Assembly (NCBI GenBank): GCA_023228145.1
Contig: JALOBU010000003.1
Coordinates: 124,001-188,000, forward strand
Direction: 5' to 3'
DNA length: 64,000 nucleotides
From: Bacteroidales bacterium
Lineage (GTDB): Bacteria > Bacteroidota > Bacteroidia > Bacteroidales > CAIWKO01
Shown here: one piece after another, positions 60,410-64,000 of the stretch
How positions within the stretch are numbered: position 1 is the stretch's first letter
Layout: every line of letters begins with the position of its first letter
Program-made: the position numbers and the translations under genes
Notes under the pieces: generated by a model
Told to the model about the DNA's origin: nothing
What the model saw: the letters and a program-made list of their open reading frames with translations, nothing else
Database searches by the model: none

Positions 60410-61966
60410 ATGAGCAACAAATTCAAAATACTTTGGGTGGATGATGAGATAGACCTGCTGAAGCCTCACATACTGTTTCTTAAAGAAAAAGGGTATGATG
60501 TTTTCACATCTAATAATGGCGACGAGGCCCTTGACCAAATTGATGAAATGCCTTTTGATATTATTTTTCTTGATGAAAACATGCCGGGTATTACAGGGCT
60601 GGAAACCCTGACACAGATACGTAAAAATTATCCCAATTTACCTGTGGTGATGATAACACGCAACGAACATGAACATACCATGGAAGACGCCATAGGCTCC
60701 AACATTTCCGATTATCTTATCAAGCCTGTGAACCCTCACCAGATACTGCTTTGCCTGAAAAAAAACCTTGACAACAAACGTATTGTCAGTGAGAAAACCA
60801 CTCAGGCTTATCAGCAGCAATTCCGCAACATCGGCATGGAAATTTCGAACCGCCTGACGCATGATGAATGGATAGAGGTTTATAAAAAAATGACTTTTTG
60901 GGAACTGGAGCTCGAAAAATCAAACGATGAGTCAATGAACGAAGTGTTGCGCCTTCAGAAGGCGGAAGCCAATACTATGTTTTCAAAGTTTTATGAAAAT
61001 AATTATATCAAATGGCTTTCCGGAAAAGACAATAACACACCTGTTCTTTCTCATACTCTTGTAAAAGAAAAATTATTTCCGCATTTAAACGAGCCTAAAC
61101 CCTTGTTTTTAATTGTTATTGACAACCTCAGATACGACCAATGGAAAGTGCTTCAACCTGTGATTGAAGAGTTTTACAGAGTTCAGAACGATGAACTGTA
61201 TTACAGCATTCTGCCTTCAGCAACTCAATATGCCCGTAATGCCCTTTTTGCAGGGCTTTTGCCAACCGAGATTGAACGTAAATATCCCAAATACTGGATA
61301 TACGAAGAAGATGAAGGAACCAAAAACCAGTTTGAAAATGAATTGTTCGGGGAGTTACTGAAACGTTATGGAAAAGATATTAAATACAATTATTCTAAAA
61401 TATTAAACATCAATGCCGGGAAGAAATATGTGGAAAACCTACCCAATCTTATGTCGAATAAACTAAATATTCTGGTTTATAATTTTGTGGATATGCTTTC
61501 TCATGCACGTACCGACATGGAGGTGATACGGGAGTTGGCTGATGATGAACCCGCTTATCGTTCTATAACCTTGTCGTGGTTCAGACATTCGCCTCTGTTT
61601 GATGTTATCAGGTATATTTCGGAACAGGGAGCCAACATTATTATTACTACTGACCACGGAAGTGTTAAAGTGGTAAACCCTGTCAGGATTATAGGCGACA
61701 AAAATACTAATACCAACCTGCGCTACAAATACGGCAGGACGCTGGGGTATGAAAAAAAAGATGTTTTTGAAGTCAGAAACCCACAGGATATTTTTCTGCC
61801 ACGGATTAATGTCAGCACTTCTTATGTTTTTTGTAAGGAGAATGACTTTTTTGCATATCCCAATAACTTTCATTATTATGTAAGCTATTATAAAAACACT
61901 TTCCAACATGGCGGCATTTCGATGGAAGAGATTTTAATTCCTATAATTTATTTAAGTCCCAAATAA
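60410..61966 (+). CDS. porX: T9SS response regulator PorX (receiver plus PglZ domain)
   Basis: A 518-residue regulator. The receiver domain (about 1-125) has the acidic pair D11-D12, the phosphorylation site D55 in FLDENMPG, T83 and K105 in DYLIKPVNP. A helical linker leads to a PglZ domain (about 210-515) with LFLIVIDNLRYDQW, SATQYARNALFAGLLP, NFVDMLSHAR and ITTDHG, the metal-binding set of alkaline-phosphatase-fold enzymes. PorX, with the sensor PorY, controls T9SS gene expression and acts as an oligonucleotide phosphodiesterase in known cases. It leads porX-tsaE, with 5 bases between them. This ties the T9SS cargo genes at the left end of the window to a regulator in the same region. Confidence 0.95.
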   Translation: MSNKFKILWVDDEIDLLKPHILFLKEKGYDVFTSNNGDEALDQIDEMPFDIIFLDENMPGITGLETLTQIRKNYPNLPVVMITRNEHEHTMEDAIGSNISDYLIKPVNPHQILLCLKKNLDNKRIVSEKTTQAYQQQFRNIGMEISNRLTHDEWIEVYKKMTFWELELEKSNDESMNEVLRLQKAEANTMFSKFYENNYIKWLSGKDNNTPVLSHTLVKEKLFPHLNEPKPLFLIVIDNLRYDQWKVLQPVIEEFYRVQNDELYYSILPSATQYARNALFAGLLPTEIERKYPKYWIYEEDEGTKNQFENELFGELLKRYGKDIKYNYSKILNINAGKKYVENLPNLMSNKLNILVYNFVDMLSHARTDMEVIRELADDEPAYRSITLSWFRHSPLFDVIRYISEQGANIIITTDHGSVKVVNPVRIIGDKNTNTNLRYKYGRTLGYEKKDVFEVRNPQDIFLPRINVSTSYVFCKENDFFAYPNNFHYYVSYYKNTFQHGGISMEEILIPIIYLSPK

Positions 61967-61971
61967 ATAAT

Positions 61972-62403
61972 ATGTTACATCAGTTGGATTGTAATGATGC
62001 CGGAGAAATTCCTTTCGTTGCAAAAAAAATACTACAAGCTTTCCCCAAACAACATTTTTTCATTTTCAGAGGCAATTTGGGGGCAGGGAAAACCACTCTT
62101 ATCAAAGCCATGTGTTCGGAGCTGGGAGTTGCTGACCCGACCAACAGTCCCTCTTTTGCTATTGTTAATGAATATCTGATGCATGACGGGCGGAAAATAT
62201 ATCATTTTGACCTGTTCAGGTTAGAAAAACCCGATGATCTATATGATATTGGCTACGAAGAATATTTTTTCAGCGGGAACTATTGTTTTGTAGAGTGGCC
62301 TGAAATTGCCGTAAACCTTTTACCTGAAGAATACGTAGAAATTGTAATTTCTATCAATGAAAAGAATAACAGCAGATTAATTTCTTTTAGAAAAAAGAAC
62401 TAA
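61972..62403 (+). CDS. tsaE: tRNA threonylcarbamoyladenosine biosynthesis protein TsaE
   Basis: A 143-residue ATPase required with TsaB, TsaD and TsaC for t6A at position 37 of ANN-decoding tRNAs. It has the P-loop FRGNLGAGKTTLIKAMC, NSPSFAIVNEY, HFDLFRL and FVEWPEIAVNLLP, all standard. Length is normal. It starts 5 bases after porX and is probably co-transcribed with it. Confidence 0.95.
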   Translation: MLHQLDCNDAGEIPFVAKKILQAFPKQHFFIFRGNLGAGKTTLIKAMCSELGVADPTNSPSFAIVNEYLMHDGRKIYHFDLFRLEKPDDLYDIGYEEYFFSGNYCFVEWPEIAVNLLPEEYVEIVISINEKNNSRLISFRKKN

Positions 62404-62406
62404 CAT

Positions 62407-62434
62407 GTTACTTTTTTGTAACTTTATAGTAACA
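62407..62434 (+). terminator. Weak inverted repeats after tsaE
   Basis: GTTAC-TTTTTT-GTAAC at 62407-62422, with a third GTAACA at 62429-62434, starts 3 bases after the tsaE stop. It may end the porX-tsaE transcript but the stem is only 5 base pairs and has no long T-run after it. Confidence 0.3.
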
Positions 62435-62457
62435 AATGCGAAACAAGAGTGAAAATT

Positions 62458-62565
62458 TTTTTGTCACAAAGGCTCTAAGACACTAAGAAACACTAAACCG
62501 ACTTGCCTAAATATTTTTGTTTTTTGTGAAATTATATGTTTTTGTGTCTTAATGACTAAATTTGA
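62458..62565. repeat. Probable decayed interspersed palindromic repeat
   Basis: The left part reads CACAAAGGCTCTAAGACACTAAG and similar (62465-62495) in pieces based on ACACTAAG. The right part (62520-62565) reads GTGTCTTAATGAC and GTGAAA, roughly its inverse; for example TCTAAGACAC (62474-62483) against GTGTCTTAA (62544-62552). This layout, with stacked CACAAAG/CTAAGACAC units facing GTGTCTT/TTTGTG, resembles the intergenic palindromic elements found in many copies in Bacteroidetes genomes. It separates tsaE from ald. Confidence 0.45.
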
Positions 62566-62612
62566 AATAGTGATGATTCTTTACTCTTGATTCTCATAAT
62601 AAATTAATTGTT

Positions 62613-63833
62613 ATGAGCCAAAAAAAGGATTTTACGCGTTTTAAAAATGGGGAGAGCATGATGCCGCAGCCCGAAATGCTTGAGGTGAAAAAACAACGCT
62701 CACAGTTTAAAATCGGGATACCCAGAGAAATTGCCTATCAGGAAACCCGTGTGGGGCTGGTTCCTCAGGCTGTAGCGGTGCTGGTGAGCCGTGGGCATGA
62801 AGTACTGGTTGAAAATAATGCAGGCAAGGCAGCAAATTTTCAGGATAGCGAATATGCCGATGCCGGGGCCCAAATAGTTGACTCTCCGGCTGAGATTTAC
62901 CATTCAGACATCGTGATAAAAGTTGCTCCGCCATTATTGCAGGAGATAGAAAACTTCAGGCAAGGGATGAATATTTTTTCCGCGATAAACCTTCCGGGGC
63001 AAGATGCAGAATATTTTAAAAAGCTGATTGGAAAGAAAGTTACAGCTGTTTCATACGAATACATTAAAGACAAAACCAATTCTTTCCCGGTGATACGTTC
63101 TTTGAGTGAGATTGTCGGGAACACATCAGTTTTTATTGCCGCCGAATACCTGAGCGATATTGATTATGGTAAAGGCAAAAGCCTGGGAGGCGCACCCGGA
63201 ATAACTCCAGCCGAGGTGATTATCATCGGTGCAGGAACTGTAGGCGAGTATGCAGCAAGGGCCGCGCTGGGCATGGGTGCTTTGGTAAAAATCTTTGACA
63301 ATTCTGTGTTCAAATTGCGCAGCATCCAGAACAAATTAGGTACACGGCTTTATACTTCAATTATCCAACAGAAAATCCTTGCACAGGCTTTACGTACAGC
63401 GGATGTTGTAATTGGAGCCTTACATTCTGTCAACGGCAAGATGCCCTGTGTAATTACAGAGGGCATGGTAAAAGACATGCCAGCCGGCTCTGTCATTGTT
63501 GATGTTAGTATTACAAACGGAGGCTGCAGTGAAACTTCACATGCTACAAATCATTCGCACCCCGTTTATAAGAAATTTGGCGTTACGCATTATTGCATCC
63601 CTAATATTCCTTCCCGCGTACCTCATACTGCCTCTTACGCCCTGAGCAATTATTTTGCCCCGCTACTGCTGCAGATTGCTGATGAAGGTGGTATTGATAA
63701 TTTTTTAAAAACAGATGCAGGCACAAGGTTCGGGACATATATTTACAAAGGTATTCTTACAAATAAATATATCGGCGCCCTTTTTGGCATTCCTTATCAG
63801 GATATTGACCTTCTTATGTTTCCGATACATTAA
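62613..63833 (+). CDS. ald: Alanine dehydrogenase
   Basis: A 406-residue NAD-dependent enzyme interconverting L-alanine with pyruvate and ammonia. It has IGIPREIAYQETRVGLVPQAVAVLVSRGHEVLVE, ADAGAQIVD, VIKVAPPLLQEI, the Rossmann motif IIGAGTVGEYAARAALGMGALVKIFD, and PNIPSRVPHTASYALSN. An N-terminal extension of about 30 residues (opening SQKKDFTRFKNG) is longer than the usual start and typical of the Bacteroidetes form. Transhydrogenase alpha subunits share this fold, but the length and missing membrane region favour Ald. Confidence 0.88.
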   Translation: MSQKKDFTRFKNGESMMPQPEMLEVKKQRSQFKIGIPREIAYQETRVGLVPQAVAVLVSRGHEVLVENNAGKAANFQDSEYADAGAQIVDSPAEIYHSDIVIKVAPPLLQEIENFRQGMNIFSAINLPGQDAEYFKKLIGKKVTAVSYEYIKDKTNSFPVIRSLSEIVGNTSVFIAAEYLSDIDYGKGKSLGGAPGITPAEVIIIGAGTVGEYAARAALGMGALVKIFDNSVFKLRSIQNKLGTRLYTSIIQQKILAQALRTADVVIGALHSVNGKMPCVITEGMVKDMPAGSVIVDVSITNGGCSETSHATNHSHPVYKKFGVTHYCIPNIPSRVPHTASYALSNYFAPLLLQIADEGGIDNFLKTDAGTRFGTYIYKGILTNKYIGALFGIPYQDIDLLMFPIH

Positions 63834-63893
63834 TTTTCTTAATTATATATAATGCTGATATTCAGCGAAAAAGTTAATATGAGCAATAAATTT

Positions 63894-63924
63894 CTTGTGT
63901 GATATTAACTTTTTATTATTTTTG
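63894..63924 (+). promoter_or_regulatory. Promoter of lpxC
   Basis: CTTG at 63894-63897, a 19-base spacer and TATTTTTG at 63917-63924, an almost perfect Bacteroidetes promoter, 8 bases before the lpxC ATG at 63933. The transcript would have almost no leader. Confidence 0.65.
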
Positions 63925-63932
63925 TCGCTTAT

Positions 63933-64000
63933 ATGCTGAAGCAAAAAACCCTGGCTAATCCCGTAAGTATTTCAGGACGAGGGCTGCACACTGGTAAAGA
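63933..64000 (+). CDS. lpxC: UDP-3-O-acyl-N-acetylglucosamine deacetylase LpxC (partial, 5' end only)
   Basis: The first 22 codons read MLKQKTLANPVSISGRGLHT and then G-K, matching the LpxC opening in which VSISGRGLHTG surrounds the acyl-chain and substrate area. LpxC is the committed step of lipid A synthesis. In Bacteroidetes the protein is usually a fusion with FabZ, but the window ends before this can be seen. Confidence 0.85.
   Translation, partial: MLKQKTLANPVSISGRGLHTGK

Noticed and set aside
1..64000. tRNA, rRNA, CRISPR, prophage or insertion-sequence content
   Set aside because: Intergenic spaces are short (all under 300 bases) and none shows tRNA arms with CCA-like ends, regular spaced repeats, transposase motifs or terminal inverted repeats.

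Overview
The window is chromosomal DNA of a Bacteroidota (Bacteroidetes), most like an anaerobic or microaerophilic Bacteroidales-type or environmental lineage. The evidence is: two adjacent cell-surface proteins with type IX secretion (T9SS) C-terminal sorting domains, one of each class; the T9SS regulator PorX; promoters of the Bacteroidetes form TTTG-N19-21-TAnnTTTG; a C-minus L36 protein; the gene order purH-mreB-mreC-mreD; a DUF4492-cydA-cydB locus; and a ribosomal superoperon without tuf that ends in rplQ and is followed by eno. The DNA is AT-rich. I see no rRNA, tRNA, CRISPR array, prophage or insertion sequence.

Layout. 1-7.6 kb (minus strand): secreted proteins, namely a cut-off gene at the left edge, a 1350-residue beta-helix/Ig adhesin-like protein, a 929-residue SprB/PKD protein and a small exported protein. 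7.7-17.2 kb: housekeeping genes, including mreBCD-purH, two FtsX-type permeases, rbfA, a DUF2846-type exported protein, moaC and mtnP. 17.2-36.9 kb (minus): eno, then the complete str-S10-spc-alpha ribosomal run from rpsL to rplQ, including fusA, secY, map, infA, rpmJ, rpmD and rpoA, served by a textbook promoter at 36.9 kb. 37-48 kb: coaD, a TlpA-like thioredoxin, dnaK, a PBP4-type peptidase, htpG, an esterase, lpxD and ilvE.

48.4-55.6 kb (minus) is the most interesting part. It reads, in transcription order: TPR protein, DUF4492 membrane protein, cydA, cydB, a previously overlooked 41-codon membrane peptide, an Rrf2 regulator with three cysteines, an Fe-S protein with a His-rich linker, and class I hcp. 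This joins an NO-resistant terminal oxidase to an NO/hydroxylamine-reducing enzyme around a probable Fe-S sensor. It looks like a nitrosative/oxygen-stress module.

55.8-64 kb: a DUF2007 protein, a secreted M16 peptidase, an HD hydrolase, porX, tsaE, an alanine dehydrogenase and the first codons of lpxC. Several start codons were moved downstream because a recognisable promoter element lies over or inside the longer reading frame. Notable non-coding signals are a perfect hairpin terminator for ilvE buried in the lpxD coding sequence, a terminator between rplQ and eno whose loop carries a promoter -7 element, and two probable interspersed intergenic repeats.
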